Shown one piece after another: positions 1 to 13,366 of a stretch of DNA of 64,000 nucleotides. The number at the start of each line of letters is the position of its first letter. The stretch's first letter is position 1. This DNA is from Parus major (taxonomy: Eukaryota; Chordata; Aves; Passeriformes; Paridae): contig NC_031770.1 in the NCBI RefSeq assembly GCF_001522545.3, positions 93,782,851 to 93,846,850 of the forward strand. The letters run 5' to 3'. The notes beneath the pieces were generated by a model. It had not been told where the DNA came from and ran no database searches. It worked only from the letters and a program-made list of their open reading frames with translations. The position numbers and the translations under genes are program-made.

Positions 1-1140
1 AATGACACTCACTGCAGAAAGTGATGGTTGAGCTTCCAGAAGAATTACGTTTTCTGGAAGAGTCTAAAACCTGCTTATTTGGCAAACAAATTACAGCACA
101 TGAAAGACAATAACAGTATATTTACTCTTCAGAAACAGGTGATCAATAATAAGAAGTAGGGCAGAGAAAGTATCTGAGAGGGTGCAATAATGAGCTACTT
201 TTCCACATATTTTCATGATTGGGGGATTACAGTTGGACTATATCTAATTTTCTTGGTAGACCTTAACAAAATAACTGTAGTTCTGACAGTTTCAAAGATT
301 TAATTGATGAGAAATAATGTATTACCCGTGTGTATTTTCCATTGTGAAGGTTTTTATCAAAATACAGTAATTTATTTTTCTGTGCTTTCATGAAACTGAT
401 AGAATTTTTCTGCTGGTAGGCTTGTAAATGTGGGGAAAATACAGAAAATATTAAGGGATGTCAAAGGTTTTTCTTTAAATCATGTGATTAATAAGTGAGC
501 AAACCGATACATACCATGGTGCTGGCAAAAAGTATTACTGGAAAATGTATTCATGCTCTTCACTTTATCAGTATATTCTCAGAACTTAGTTTTGTGAGTT
601 TAGTTTTTCTTCTGAAACTGCTTTGCACTCTTTCTCTCTTTGATATGTGACTTTGCTACTTTACTTATTCTGATTTTCCAGACATTTAATATTTTTTTCT
701 CTGAAAATCAATTTATTTGGAAACTTTCTATGAAATTCGAAAAAGCACCAGACTTTTAAAATAATGAAAACATATAAGACCTATTAATTGTACTTTTGAG
801 GAGCAGTGAAAAATAAGCTCCTTTTTTGTGTTCCTAAGACTGAATTTCTTAAGAATATAAGAAAATATATATAAAAAATGTGAAAGAGTATATCCTGTAA
901 GGCATTTTATGTATAATATAAAAATTATGTCAGCCTCTACAGCTGTTAAAATCCAGTTATTAATATTGCTAGAGAGATGCCTCTGCCTGAATTAAGGTGC
1001 AAACAAGACCATATGCTGAAGTCAATAGCATGGATTTCATTGAACAGTAAAAATGAGGGAGAGAGAGAAAGAGCAAGAAAGAAATAGAAAAAGGTGGGGA
1101 GGGGATGGTGGAAAGAGAGTGTCAGAAGGACTAATTAAGT
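1..1140. other. Unique AT-rich non-coding DNA
   Basis: I see no gene, RNA or recognisable repeat here. The last 90 bases (about 1050-1130) form a purine-rich stretch of short GAGA and GAAA runs on the plus strand. That is simple sequence and may be the decayed tail of an older element. Confidence 0.6.
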
Positions 1141-1935
1141 AGAAAATATCATCACTCTGTGGATCCCAACAGCATCCCGTTGATTCTCTTCTGGTCTTCT
1201 CAGTGGTGATGGTCCCACAATAAACAGAGTTCAGTGGGTTAATAGTGTTCAGGCTGGCTGGGACCAGGTACCTCCTCTGGCAGGGAAGTGTTACACTCCT
1301 TTCTTGTCATAGGCTCTGGATTGGTTGCATCGTTTTGCATCAGGTGCAGTCCTTTGGTGCAAGGCCTCAGGAATGAGTCTGGGGGTGCTTTGGGGGTGTC
1401 TTTGATGGGTTGTGATCCCTCCTCAGCTGCCTCTCTTGTGAATGTCTCGTGTGTGTGTGTGGCCTTCCCAGGGTGGGGGGACTTTACAACCAGTAAGAAA
1501 AGCCAGTTTGTGCAAGGGAACATGGTTGTTCACCACACCCCCAAAAACTCCCCTCCTCTCCCCTTGTTTTGAGGGGAATGTGTGCAAACCTGGCTTCAGC
1601 AAACACGTCTGTGCGCTATGGCCTCCTCCACCGCAAAACTGGCCAGAACTGATTCTCAGGACAGCTGCTGGGTTTGGCTTTCCATTCTTCTCCCTCAGCC
1701 TTGTTTACTTTTCCCCAACCTGAGATAAATGGACAATAGAGTCTCTGTTAGGTGGCATAACTCACAGCCCAGTTCCAGTAAGAAGGCATATTCAGGGAAG
1801 GGTGGGCTTCGATGGCCACAGTTCCTTTATACAGTTTTGCCATAGTGGGCAGAAGTCCTTTTTAACAATGCTTAAGCAAGTAATTTTCAGGCTCTTATAA
1901 TGGCCAAGCAGTCAATAGAAGTGATGCAATATCAC
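1141..1935. other. GC-elevated patch, unclassified, possible old retroelement
   Basis: This stretch is clearly richer in G and C than its flanks, and three short overlapping open frames arise from that composition. It contains TATAAA on the minus strand (plus-strand tttata near 1825) and AATAAA on the plus strand near 1219. These point in opposite directions, so they do not make one coherent LTR. An old LTR or retroviral remnant is possible by composition, but I do not recognise a family and see no TG...CA ends with a target duplication. Confidence 0.3.
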
Positions 1936-2174
1936 AGATGTATGCTGCTGTGGTTTTGGCTAAGATATACAAGTGCCAAAGGGGACAACAGGGAGGAGGT
2001 GTTTATACACACACTTATTAAAGATGATCTCTAAATGTCTGCCATATTTACATTTCATCTTGTTCCAAAGGATCAGTTCCCCATCGGCTACAGAAACCAG
2101 TACAATTCTACTAGGCAGTCACTGATCTTAGACTGACCTTTGATTTTGCATCATTTGCACAAATGCACATGCAT

Positions 2175-2330
2175 TCCATGCTGGAATATAGACCAACAAA
2201 GGGACCCATAGAGATCATCGAGTCCAACTCCTTGCTTCATACAGGACTACTTAAAATTAAAGCAGGAGTTGAGTCTGAATCTACCAGTTGACTGAGGAGT
2301 CATCTGGTAGATTCTCTGTCTGGTTAAAGA
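2175..2330 (-). mobile_element. CR1 LINE, old 3'-end scrap
   Basis: The stretch around 2200-2250 matches the conserved word block near the 3' end of avian CR1 in reverse orientation: 'gggaccc...gagatcatcgagtccaactcc' followed by 'caggacta'. Similarity fades after about 2270. It is the most diverged CR1 copy in the window, with no body beyond the 3' end and no clean tail repeat. Its limits are approximate. Confidence 0.5.
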
Positions 2331-5300
2331 TCATATTGACAAGTTTCTGTCAATTTATGTCTAGTCATTTCTTGTGATGCAGTCTCACCTGAAGCTCGTC
2401 ATCTCCTTGGGCCCATGACTGGATGACTCCATTAATCATGATATCCACATTAGTCAGACACTTAGGTCACCCTTGCTAACAGCTAAATGTCACAAGAGAA
2501 AATTCCATGGGCCTAATGGAACTTGCATTTAGAACAGTAATATCTAAAAAACCCTTCTGATTCTCAATGTTATGGATTTTCTCTGTCAGGAAAAAACCCC
2601 ATCCTTTAATACTTAAACACAGTAATATTTAATCTTCTTTTAGCTAAATAGAAATGTATTGTGTTTTGTGAGTATGTATTAGCTGTGTTTAACAAATATT
2701 ACATATTATCTGTGCTTTAAGGCTAAACATAATGTTGTACAAGTATAGAAAGGAGAATAATGGAGAAACAGTTCTTGTGGATCAGAGGACATATGCAAGG
2801 GTGTCTCCAAAACCTGGACACACCCATAAAATATGCAGTGTCTGAACTCCTATATCAATTATATCAGGCAAAATTTGATTTGTTGGACATTCAACATGTA
2901 TTTCAGTAATATACCAGTTTATAGAAAATACAGCAACTGATCATTTTTTTACACTAACAAAACCACTTTTATTTGTGCCAGGAATAACGGCATATTTTCA
3001 GCAAGCAAAAAAAAGGAATGTTTTTCTGTGTAAATAATAGATAAAGAACAACAAAAAAAGCATAATCCAGCTATCTTCTCTGCAGGGAAAAATAAACCCA
3101 TATAAGCCAAATTTGTGTAGAAAGACCCATTAGGCAGGAAGTTAGTAAGCCAGAGTCTGTCACATGTCTCTGAAGGGAATAAGCTAATGTTGGGAGTTTG
3201 GAGCCTTAAATAAGAAATTGCGGAAGGAAGAATTTTTATCATTTCATTATTTCTCATTAGCAATTTACTCTAAAAACACTTTGGATGAGCATTTTACAAT
3301 ACTAGTGTATAAGCTAGAACACTGATTCTTATAATAAAGTTATTATTATCAGGAGGCTACCCTATGACTCCCAGCACTTCCACTCCAGAGTGCTCCATGT
3401 CCCCAGAGGATGGTGCCATTGCAGAGGTGTGTCACGTTAATAAACACCAGGGTAAAAAACCATAAACTCTTGCGTATCATCTGAATGAAAGATGAATTCT
3501 CAATCTGGTTATGTTCAAGGAGATTTGTAAGCCTCGTAAGACCATAGCCTTATCCTTTCTGGATACAAGTATGGTAATTTACCATTTCTGTTCCATTAAG
3601 CACAGATGCTGCCGCATTTTTAGGCACAAATCTGTATTTTGAATGCCTGAAGGGGTTAAGATGCATGTCCTTCCTGTATAGTAGTAGAATGCTCTGGGTA
3701 TCCTGACACACTGTGTATGGAGTCTGCCTCCCAAAACTTAAAAAAGTGAGTAAGGTTTGTTTGTCATATAATATCCACTTTTAACCCTAGCACTGTCAAG
3801 TGCAGCACTGAACTGTGTCCCTAAGTGTCACATATCCATGTGGTTTACAAGCACACACAGTTAGTAATCTTTTCCACTGAAGACATAACCAACCTTCCCA
3901 CTTGGCTTAGTGCTGGCTGACTGAGACCGTATATACATGTACACTCATTCACAAGATGCTTTTAACTAGTGTATGTATGATACTTAAAACATGGCTGGTG
4001 TTTGTATTTTATTATAGTATTTATTATAATTACTCTTGTCTTTGCCTTTATCTCCTTTCAATCAGGAAGTTGAACCTGAAAGAATTCTTAAATGAAGCAA
4101 GGTAAATTGGGAATGGGATCAGGGATATCTGAACTGAGAATAAAATCAGAATTGGAAAAGCAGCATACAGAAAAAGCCCTTTATCTTGTAATTTAGGACA
4201 GGTTTCTCACACCCAGTAGAAGTCAGATACCCTTAGGTGTTTTGAAAATCCCACTTTATATGTCTCTAAAAGGCTGCTCTCATAGATAGGTATGATGTAC
4301 TGCTGATTGCTTATGAGGACCTAAGGACTCCACAAGGAACATGCCTGATAGAAAGCTTTTGTGAAAATTACCCATCTCAGATTTCCTGGAAATACAGTCA
4401 CAATAGTACATAAAAGTGAAAAGGACTATGTGTGTGATGCAACTCTCATCAAAATTATATGGTGATGGATCACTGCATAGAAGTACAGTGGAAATATTCT
4501 TCAGAGAGATTCAGTGATGCATGTATTACAAATCAGCCCTGCAAAGATGACTGTGCATATCAAACTTCTGCAGCATAAAGTTCAAAAATAAAAAAATGGT
4601 CTTTAATATTTCTGGATTGTGCAACAATTTAATGGTTTTACTCACAGTTACTGTATAGAGTTTTTCAAAAAGAGTAGGCCAGGCTGTAGGGAGTAAGAAT
4701 GGGGGGTTATTTTGTTCTGCCTGCTGCACACTGGATTGCACTGGCAGCTGCCTGCAAGAAGGGAGACACTCTTCCCAGATGGTAACAGGGCTGCTTCATG
4801 GGAGGGTCACTTCAGACTGTGAGGTGGGATGGGCAGATCGAAAAGGGAGGAGTAAAAGTCATCTCAGCAGGTTAAACGACCTCAGAAAGGGCAGGAATCA
4901 TGTCAGCAGGGGAGGTTGCAGGGGACAGCAAAAGCAGAGGGGTGGATGGCTGTCTGGGGTTAGAACAACCCATGGGATACTGTAGGACTTGAAGCCTGAG
5001 CAGGGCTGAACTTCTGTTCTTCACAGACTATCACAAGTATAGCTTAAGAAGAAAAATTCAGCAGCCATGCATCTTCTTTTTCCAAACTGGTGTTAAACAG
5101 GACAGACTTGAGCTCTTGGTGGTCAGTGTTACTTAGGGAAGGTGGCTTTTGCCTCCCCTTTGCAATCTGTCTGGCTCTACCTTGTGGTTTGAAAGGTGCC
5201 TATACTCCTTTGTATGGGATTAGCACATTCCTTTCAGCCTTACCTTTATACTTGGAGTCTTTTCCCCACCATCTTCCCAAACTGAGCTCTATTGTGGAGA

Positions 5301-6209
5301 CATTTTTACAGCTTCTACATGCTTAGGTTGTTGGTATTTTTACACCATGGTAAACTAGTAATTGACAGTAGTAACACTTGTCTTTTTCCTGCTTCATTTT
5401 TACAGGTAGTTATTGTCCAAAAATGTCAAAATGAGAGAGAAAAGACACAGAAGAAGTAAGAAGAAAATGGCAGGGACCAGAATCAAATCATTGGGAAAGA
5501 GAGATTAGAGCTAAAAGTAGATTAAAACTAAGAACACAAAAGGATAGGTGAGCATATTTTTAGGGGAAAATTTAGAATAATTTTATTGAATATATTCATT
5601 TGTAGTCATGCTTCGTAGGATGATTAAAAATGCAAATCAAAGTTCCAGTAAATAAACAGGAATGATGTCAGAAGGCAGGAAAATTTGAAAAAGTCAAAAC
5701 CTCAGTGACATCTAAGACTGTACCAGGTGTTTTCCCATATTGCATATATTTTTTGTCTGGAATTATTAGCATGCAGGGAAATCTCAAAGAGTTTCAGGTA
5801 CCTGTGATAATTTTTTCCTTTGAGGCCATCAGGGAGTCTTTCATTTCTCTGTCTTCCTAGTCTATGAAGCCTCTGGAATAAAAGCCCAATGGGCTTTCAC
5901 CATTCCAGATGGGAAGACAGATGTGCAAACACTTCACAAATCAGTATCAGCCTTATTCTCAAAACAGACCTGATCTAACTATTCACAAATAGAGGGACAT
6001 CACACACCATTTCTTTGCACAGGTGATACATCAAGGTTTCTCTCTGAAACTGCTAGCAATGGTGATACAATCTTTAAATGTATCTCATATTTTTGTTGGC
6101 AGCAATTAGGTCCCACACTTCAGGTAAGGACATAACAGGGTAGAGCTGGTTCTTAGTAGATATTTTGCTTGTCCACACTTGGACCTATTGTATAATATAC
6201 TACATATGA

Positions 6210-6245
6210 CTCAGTATTCAATTCAGCCTCAGTATTCAATTCAGA
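6210..6245. repeat. 18-bp tandem duplication (2 copies)
   Basis: The word ctcagtattcaattcagc occurs twice head to tail, with the second copy ending in aattcag. It looks like a simple replication-slippage duplication. Confidence 0.8.
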
Positions 6246-7988
6246 AAGCTGGAAATTTTTTGTTTGTGCTAGATCAGCTCTCTGCTAGAGGAAGCTTGTC
6301 AGCAAAAGGTCCTCTGTTATGAGGACATTTTACAGAGACAATTTTGTTACATAATAATAAACACACCATAGTCAAAAGATATTCTCCCACTTTTTCTGTC
6401 TTGGTAAATGCAAGAATGCTCTTCATCTTGCAATGTGAGGTATTTGAAATTTGCATGCTGTTAAAGCAAATACGTTTTTTCCCCCTGTTTCACCAGGGTG
6501 AAAATCCATTTTTTAGATGAAGAAATACCTATATACAGATGCAACTATTCTTTTATCAGCAATAGCATAAATTGAAATTAGTTCTATTTGGTGCACATGA
6601 ATTTGGACTAATGTTTACATAGGTAATTATTCTTAAAACCCCCACAAACATATCTCCTGGTGAAAGAACTTTCAAGGATAAAGATATCAGCAAGACAAAG
6701 TGAACTAATCCCAAGAGCTCTTTGCAAAGAACTTCTTGTTAATTTTTAGTGAAGCAATCAGTATATTGACTTTATCTTTTAGTAATGCTATGTACAAAGC
6801 AACATGAGAAATGGAAACAGTTCCTAAAAGAAAAGAAGAATGAAGTCAGAGATTATTGTGAGTGACAGCTAGAGGGATGCTGGCTTCTAGCTATGGACCA
6901 TGGTGGTCACTGTCCATGAGAAGCTTGTTAAAAATAAATTAAAAACCAACAGATTTTCATCCCAGTACAGAAAAAGGACTCCTTAAATAGCTGAGTTTAA
7001 CACATCTGAAAGCTCCAGTAATGTTGTTTGTTCCAGAGGAATACAACTGAATAAGCCATGCAATGTTGAAGATTGAGATTTTGTTGCCTGAGATGAGAGC
7101 TGGCTGTCATAGCACTGTGTCCTTGCTCATCACAAGGTATGATCAAGCAACTGTAAGCTATAGAAATTTATCTTTTGTTCACTGTGGCAGGAATAGTCTG
7201 AGTCTGTTTCCACAAAGGTAAAAAAAAAATGCTCAGGTTTCTCTGTCTGGATCATCATAGACAGAACCAGTTCTCACAAACTACACATCTTGTAAAGAGC
7301 TGTATGGGAAGGAACTGTGAGTCTTGTTAACAAGAAGAATTTTGTAATTTTTCAGACTACAAGAGATAGGATGATCATAAGTGACAGAAAAACACTATAA
7401 AGATTATGGAAACTGAATTGATGAAACCTAAAAATAGAAGCCCTAGACAAAAAGCCTAAGAAAATTTTAAACCTGGCAGGCCCTTGTTTAGAAGATCAAA
7501 GGATCACAGGTGGTTTGACAATTCTACACAAGAGGGAAAGGTACATTTTATTAGGCTGGCATATCTAAAAGGAAACGGAGCCAACTGGGGTAACTGAAAG
7601 TAAGAAACATACATGTGATTCCATGTGACTAGTCCAAGGTTGGAACACCTAAACTGAGTAGAGACATGATCTCTCATTGTTTAAATTTAGAAGAATCCTA
7701 AATTTTTACTATTTAGAACCTAAAGCTATATATATCCATCTAAAAAAATAGCTCAAGAAACCAAAATAACTGAACCAGATTTTCTAGTATATGCAATGGA
7801 TTCCCTGAAAAGTTTAGGTTTCCATCACAGCATACAGAATCCATATTTAGGTCCAATGTATCAGTCTCAATTGTTTCTTTTATACTTTTCCACTTTTATT
7901 TTTTTCCTCATATGCCCCATGAGAGCATTAGAGCTGACCTGAACATATTCTTAAAATAATTGGGCTTATAAAAAAAATCCTATTTTGG

Positions 7989-8003
7989 AAAAAAAAAAAA
8001 AAA
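7989..8003 (+). repeat. A15 homopolymer
   Basis: There is an uninterrupted run of 15 A. No polyadenylation signal or recognisable retrocopy lies just upstream, so I treat it as a simple repeat and not as a retrotransposon tail. Confidence 0.8.
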
Positions 8004-9159
8004 GAACTTTGCTTGTGGCATAGAAATGGAGCAATAGTAAAAAGAATAAAATAAATAAAACCAGGAAAAATGAAAATGCTTAAGGCCACTCTGAGTAAAC
8101 ATCAGGCAATCTGTTTATAAAGAGAAAGAAACAAGATATTACCGCCATGAAGTCAAATAAACTGCCCAAGCAAAATAAATTCACTCCTTGGATGAATGAA
8201 AAAAGGGAACCAATTTGATAACTATAAATTGAAATGGTCTGCTCTTGAAGAACGAGTAACTTCAGGGAATATTTATATTCATTTCCCAAACTTTGTGATT
8301 TTGAGAATATAAGAATTGTTAAGGATTTCACAGATTTTCTTTTAAAAAAGTGCCAGGGGAGAATCCAGCTGTGATCTCTGCTACATGCATGGGAAATAAT
8401 ACATAATGATTAAAATAATACTAGGTGCAAGGGCAGTCATTACTAATGAAATGAGAGCTGCCATCAAATATACAAAGGAAAAAGAGAACTGGTAAACAGG
8501 AAGGTGTGTTAATTGAGGCAACATTCAAAATGTCATTAGCAAATGCCCAGTTGGAAGGGTCTTCAGGTGCAATGCTGCATATAAACCAAAGCTATGTATA
8601 AAGAACATTTTTTCAGAATATAAATAATTCACACATAGAAAGGCTTCATGGTTATCAGTAACACTGACAGTACTCTGTATGCAAGAATTTGACTGAAGGA
8701 TGGATTGAAGATGCAAGAGAAATAATTTTTAAAAAGAGACTCCACAAGAAAAAAAAACAACTTTTAACATTCTTTTCAGTGATGGAGTATAATATTAAAG
8801 GACATAGATGTCATACCTGATAGTGAGTGATAAAATATATGTAGTTCAGACACCAAATTTATTGAAGAACATTATTTATAAAAATACTACCAGTTGCAAT
8901 AGCAAACTGATCCAAATCCAAAATCCTTTGGAGAAGGACTGAAACAGGAATTCATTTATCACTGTGTACTTTGAGGCAAGCACAAAGACATTAATTCAGT
9001 GCCTGGTGGACTGTGGGGAGATGGTTAAATTTCTGTGTGCTTCATAGATAATGCTGTTATGATGAATCAGTAAATTGTTAAAAGTCCCTTTTCCACAATA
9101 AGAACAACTCTGCAAATCAGTACATCAAATGAAATTAATCTTCTTGCAGTCATTCCAGC

Positions 9160-9502
9160 TGGGGCCTGCCTGCCTGGGGCAACTCTGCTGGAGATACCCT
9201 GGGGCCCTGATGGGCAGTGACCTGAGCCTGAGCCAGCAGTGAGCTCCAGCAGCAGTGGTGGCCAAGAGCATCTCCTGTGCTGTATTAGCAGAAGCACAGC
9301 TAGCTCACTGAGGGAAGGGCCTCTCCCTCTCTGCTTAGCACTTGCTACTTCCATCCTTGCAGTTCTCCAAGACCTAGCTGAACAAAGCCCTCAACAACCT
9401 GGCCTGATCTCAGAGCTGACCGAACTTTTGAGCAAGAGGTTGAAGTAGAAACCTCCTGAGGTCCCTCTCATCCTTAGTTATCCTATGATCCTACAGTCCT
9501 AA
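9160..9502 (+). mobile_element. CR1 LINE, 3' part with internal deletion
   Basis: This is a sense-orientation CR1 fragment. Near 9225-9345 it carries the body words 'gagccagcagtg', 'ggtggccaagag' and 'ctccctctctgctt'. At about 9350 it jumps to the 3' terminal part ('gacctagctgaacaaagccct', 'gcaagaggttgaagta', 'acctcctgaggtccctctca') and ends in 'tcctatgatcctac'. The jump means several hundred bases of the usual CR1 body are missing. Avian CR1 copies are normally cut off at the 5' end, as here. The reverse-transcriptase frame is not included. Confidence 0.75.
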
Positions 9503-12500
9503 TCAAGGGGAAAGATATCATTCAGTTAATATAATGAGAGACAAAATGAGAGAGACTATAAGGATGCAAAAGGAACATTCTCTTTCCGTGTTGTTTACTT
9601 TGGAGGAGAAAGACAATGTATGTCCTATTTGTGTAGACAACAGAAAACTAACCCCAAGAACCTCCGACTTTAGAGAGATTTTAAAGGCTTATAAAAAATT
9701 AGGCAAAGGCTAGCATTTGTATTTCTTATTAAAGTGAAAACAATCACAAGCCCATGATCATCACTTAGGTTGTGGCCTAAAACTCACAAGGAAAAAGTCA
9801 CATTTGTACTGAATTCTTCCATGCCTTGCACCATTTCAAAAGTATTGGAAAACATTGCCCAGAGGATCTCAGTAAAGAAGTGTTCACTGACAAAGTATTC
9901 CATCTGGCTATATCTATAATTTCAGATATCATACTGAAAACAATAAAAAACTTATCAGAAAGTGTAAATTTCCAGAATTCTATATGTCTTACTGTAGAAG
10001 GAGAGTGTCAGCTGGGGATTGTGTCAAAAAACAAAAGGCACAGCTCTTCTTCAGACCTTAAAACAAAATGTGTCTTTCCAGTAAAGGAACCTAGATAGAT
10101 AAATAAATAAATGCCCAAGTCCTGTGAGGACCATAGTTCCATAATGGGCTTCCAAGAAAGCAGTGTGCCTGGTTTTCAATCCCAGATACTGTGACTTCTG
10201 TCGTGATTCTTAACAAAGACTGCTGTAGGATGAGGAGTTATTGATCCACACAGCAGCTGACCTAAGTAGGTTCAGGTTTGTGCTTTACTCCAAATAGGAG
10301 TAAACACTGGCCTTTAGGGCTGTGCTAAATGGCACAAATCTCTTGACGTGGGATCATTAGTAATGATGCCACCAGCATGTCCTTGGCTTTATCTCAAAGT
10401 GAAACAGGATGCTTTCATATAAACCTCCTTTTGCTCAACAGCAGAAATTCTAGGAAAACCCAATAAAAGCTTTAGTTCTGGTGAACTGCACCATATACAG
10501 GTTATGTACTGTATGTAATACTCTGACCAGAGATCTGTGAGATACTGTGTCATCACAGCATTTCCAGAATCAGAGTGGGCATAACATTTTCTAATTTAGT
10601 ACATATTTTCTGGGATGTTAATTAAATAGTTATCTTCTTTGGAAATCTGTGTGACTTTCTTATTTGGATTCAAAAATAGCCGGCACCTCCTGGAACAAAA
10701 CATTGTACAAAAGAAAAAGTTTTCACCAGACAACTACTGCCCAGTTAATTGTCAGCAAGAGAAGACCAGAAACTTTAAAAATGCTAATTTACAGCTTCTT
10801 TAGTCTTGTAAGTATGGCCAGACTCCAGGAATCTTATGTGCCCCTTCTTGAGAAAGCAACCAGAGGTCAGCCCACTACCAGTACCAAGAAGCTTTTTGTC
10901 ACTGTCTACATATGTGTCAAGATCTTTAATACCTGTCAGGAGAAAAAGAAAACGAGAAACTTTAGTTTGAACATACTCTAATAGGGAAGGATTCATATGT
11001 TGTCTCTTCGCCATCATTTGCAGTTTATAGTGGCACTAACAATCTATTCAATTTCAGCAGCTAAACTAGATGATTAGATGGATCTGGGGTTGCTTAGATT
11101 TTAACTTCACTGCAACATCCAATGCTGGCTAGCAGGGATGATAATCTTTAGCTGGTATAGGGCTGTATAACAGGCAGAATGCATGTGGAAAGCAGTCCTG
11201 AATTCTCTGCACACTCTCAAATCCCCAGAACAGTACAGGGATTAAAATTAGAGATTACGTGACTGGTAGATTTATAGTACCAAATAAAAGCAATGACATA
11301 TTGAGCTCAAAGAAAAAAATTATGAAAAAAAAAAAAAAGGAAATTCTGTGAAGTCAGATAATTTCGGTAAGAGCAACTAATATTGTGCAGCTCTGATGGT
11401 GTTCTGAGATGCAGGATGTAGGACCTCCAGGGCCCAGTTGAGCTGTTAAAATAATGTAGGAAACTAAAGAGTTACAAAAAGAAAGTTTCACTGGGGAACA
11501 GAGAAAGCAATAAACCTAGCCAGACACAGTGTTTTTGGCTTTCAATGTGAGAAAACATACAACATTTTATCACAAGAACTTATGAATGTGTGAAGCAGGA
11601 AGCCCAGATATACTTAGCAGACATAAGTATTATTTCCCCAACACCAGCTTTCTTTCTAGCCCCATTGTTTCCTGGTTTGATTATGGCCTGAAGCATAAGA
11701 GCAGTTCCCCCTATAAGTGATTTTATTTGTAGTGACACCATATAAACATTATTTTAATACTGTTATACTATTAAACACCATGTGGAAATTACATTGATCA
11801 TTTACACAGTTTGTAAACAAATGCTGTCTTATGTTCCTTTCTATGCAAATACACATGCTGAGGTAAGTAAAATCAGAAAACTTTATTAACCATTACTTTA
11901 TATATTTTCTAATATTTCAAGGCCTTCTTTAATAGAGAGGTTTCCCTGACTCTTATTATTTTTACCATATGCATTTCCTTACAACTCCACTGTAATAGTA
12001 TTAAATAATTTGTTTGAAATGACTAGGTCAGACTTGTTAAGTTATGGCATTGTTTAAGACGTTGTAATAATCTTTCACATGGATCAGTTTTCCATGTCAG
12101 TGTTCTAATATTTTCGTCTTCTCAATTAGTTGCTTAAGAAGTCTCCAAGAGGTTGCAAAAAGACTAGAATCTGTTTTTAACAAGGTTAACTTGCCAAGAA
12201 ACAGTATCTTTGACAATTTGCAGCATTCTGGATGAGTTTTTAATTTTTTTTTTTTTTTTTTTTCTAGATGGTTTTCCTCTTTTCTTCTTCCTTGCATGAT
12301 GAAAAATAATTTTTTGAATGTATATGAAAAGATTATTTAAGGCCCCTAACCTAAATCTGTAGATCGTGTTCTAGTATATCTTCATTTTAGAAGTTGAACA
12401 GTTTCTCACCTTGGAAACTCGTTAGCTCTTACCCTCTGTCTATTTAATTTCATAATTGATGGTTTAGTGGGTTATTTAAAATGCATTCTGAAGTACAAAT

Positions 12501-12820
12501 AAATTAGTTGGATATCCTATTTTGACTGTTTAGCTGAAATATTACAACCATTACTATCCATTAAAAACCCATATGATTTTAACAAGGTGATTTACAGTTC
12601 TCACTCCAATTATATTTTCAGGCTTTCTGTTCAGATTAATTCTGTTTATTTTTGGTGGTATAGTAGAGGTTTTCAAAGATTTAATCCTTCAAATTTGTCT
12701 CTAATTTTTGTAAAAAAACAGCTCAGCTATTTAACTGTAAAATACTTTCAGCACTGTCAGAGGAAAAATGGCATGTTATTCCATGGACCTCCTATGCTGT
12801 AATATTTATTAATCATCCAA
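9503..12820. other. Unique AT-rich non-coding DNA
   Basis: No gene or dispersed repeat was recognised. It contains a short AAAT-type microsatellite at about 10094-10112, an A14 run at 11325-11338 and a T20 run at 12244-12263. An open frame of 90 codons at 9826-10098 has no recognisable domain and nothing to mark it as coding. Confidence 0.6.
12244..12263 (-). repeat. T20 homopolymer
   Basis: This is a run of 20 T. Read on the minus strand it could be a poly(A) tail, but the sequence before it (12264-12400) has no polyadenylation signal or recognisable gene copy. Confidence 0.7.
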
Positions 12821-13366
12821 AATCATAGAATGGTTTGTGTTGGAAGAGACCTTGGTAGATCATCTAGTTCCAATCTCCCTGCAGTGGGCAGGAACATCAC
12901 CTAGATCCGGTTGTTCATAGCCCAGTCCAACCAGACTTTGAATGTTTCCAAGATGGGTCATGTACAGTCTCTCTAGCCAACCTATTGCAGCGTTTCACAC
13001 CCTCAATGTAAAAAAATTCTTCAGTATTTCTAGTCTGAATATACCCTCTTTTTAGTTTAAAACCATTACCCATTGTCCAGTTGCTACAGGACCTAGTAAA
13101 AAGTCTGTTCAAAACATTCTTAAAAGTCCCCTTTAGATATTGAAAGGTTGCAATGAGGTCCAATGAGAGAATGTACCATCTCTTTCACCCTGCCTGCATA
13201 GAAGAGGTGCTCCAGCACTCTGATCACCACTTGTGTCCTTCCTCAGTCCTCACTCCGATAGGTCCACATCTTTCTTGTGCTGTGGACCCCAGAACTGGAT
13301 GCAGAATTACAAGTGACATCTCATTAAAGTGGAATGGAGGGCAAGAATCATCTCCCTTGACCTACT
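12821..13366 (-). mobile_element. CR1 LINE 3' segment (left half of a split copy)
   Basis: It begins with the textbook avian CR1 3' end in reverse: 'aatcatagaatggtttg', then 'ttggaagagacctt' and 'agatcatctagttccaatc'. It runs on through the standard 3' untranslated words ('taaaaccattacccattgtc', 'tgcaatgaggtc', 'agaactggatgcag', 'ctcccttgacctact'). The copy stops abruptly at 'cctact' and resumes at 15030, so a provirus fragment splits it. An older partner word for the gap (about 7 bases after 'cctact') is missing on both sides. Confidence in family and orientation is high; the exact subfamily was not determined. Confidence 0.94.

Larger units (their letters stand above)
2331..9159. other. Long unique AT-rich non-coding stretch
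   Basis: No gene or identifiable repeat was found over about 6.8 kb. All open frames are under about 105 codons, lack recognisable domains, and fall within the length expected by chance. Small structures include an 18-bp tandem duplication at 6210-6245 and an A15 run at 7989-8003. A GC-higher spot at 4740-4990 has no recognisable identity. Confidence 0.6.

Noticed and set aside
9826..10098. 90-codon frame as a possible small gene
   Set aside because: Ordinary AT-rich composition, no recognisable domain, and no supporting promoter, splice or retrocopy signs.
12244..12263. Poly(A) tail of a processed pseudogene on the minus strand
   Set aside because: No AATAAA or gene-like sequence lies next to it. 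The same holds for the T20 run at 15706-15725.
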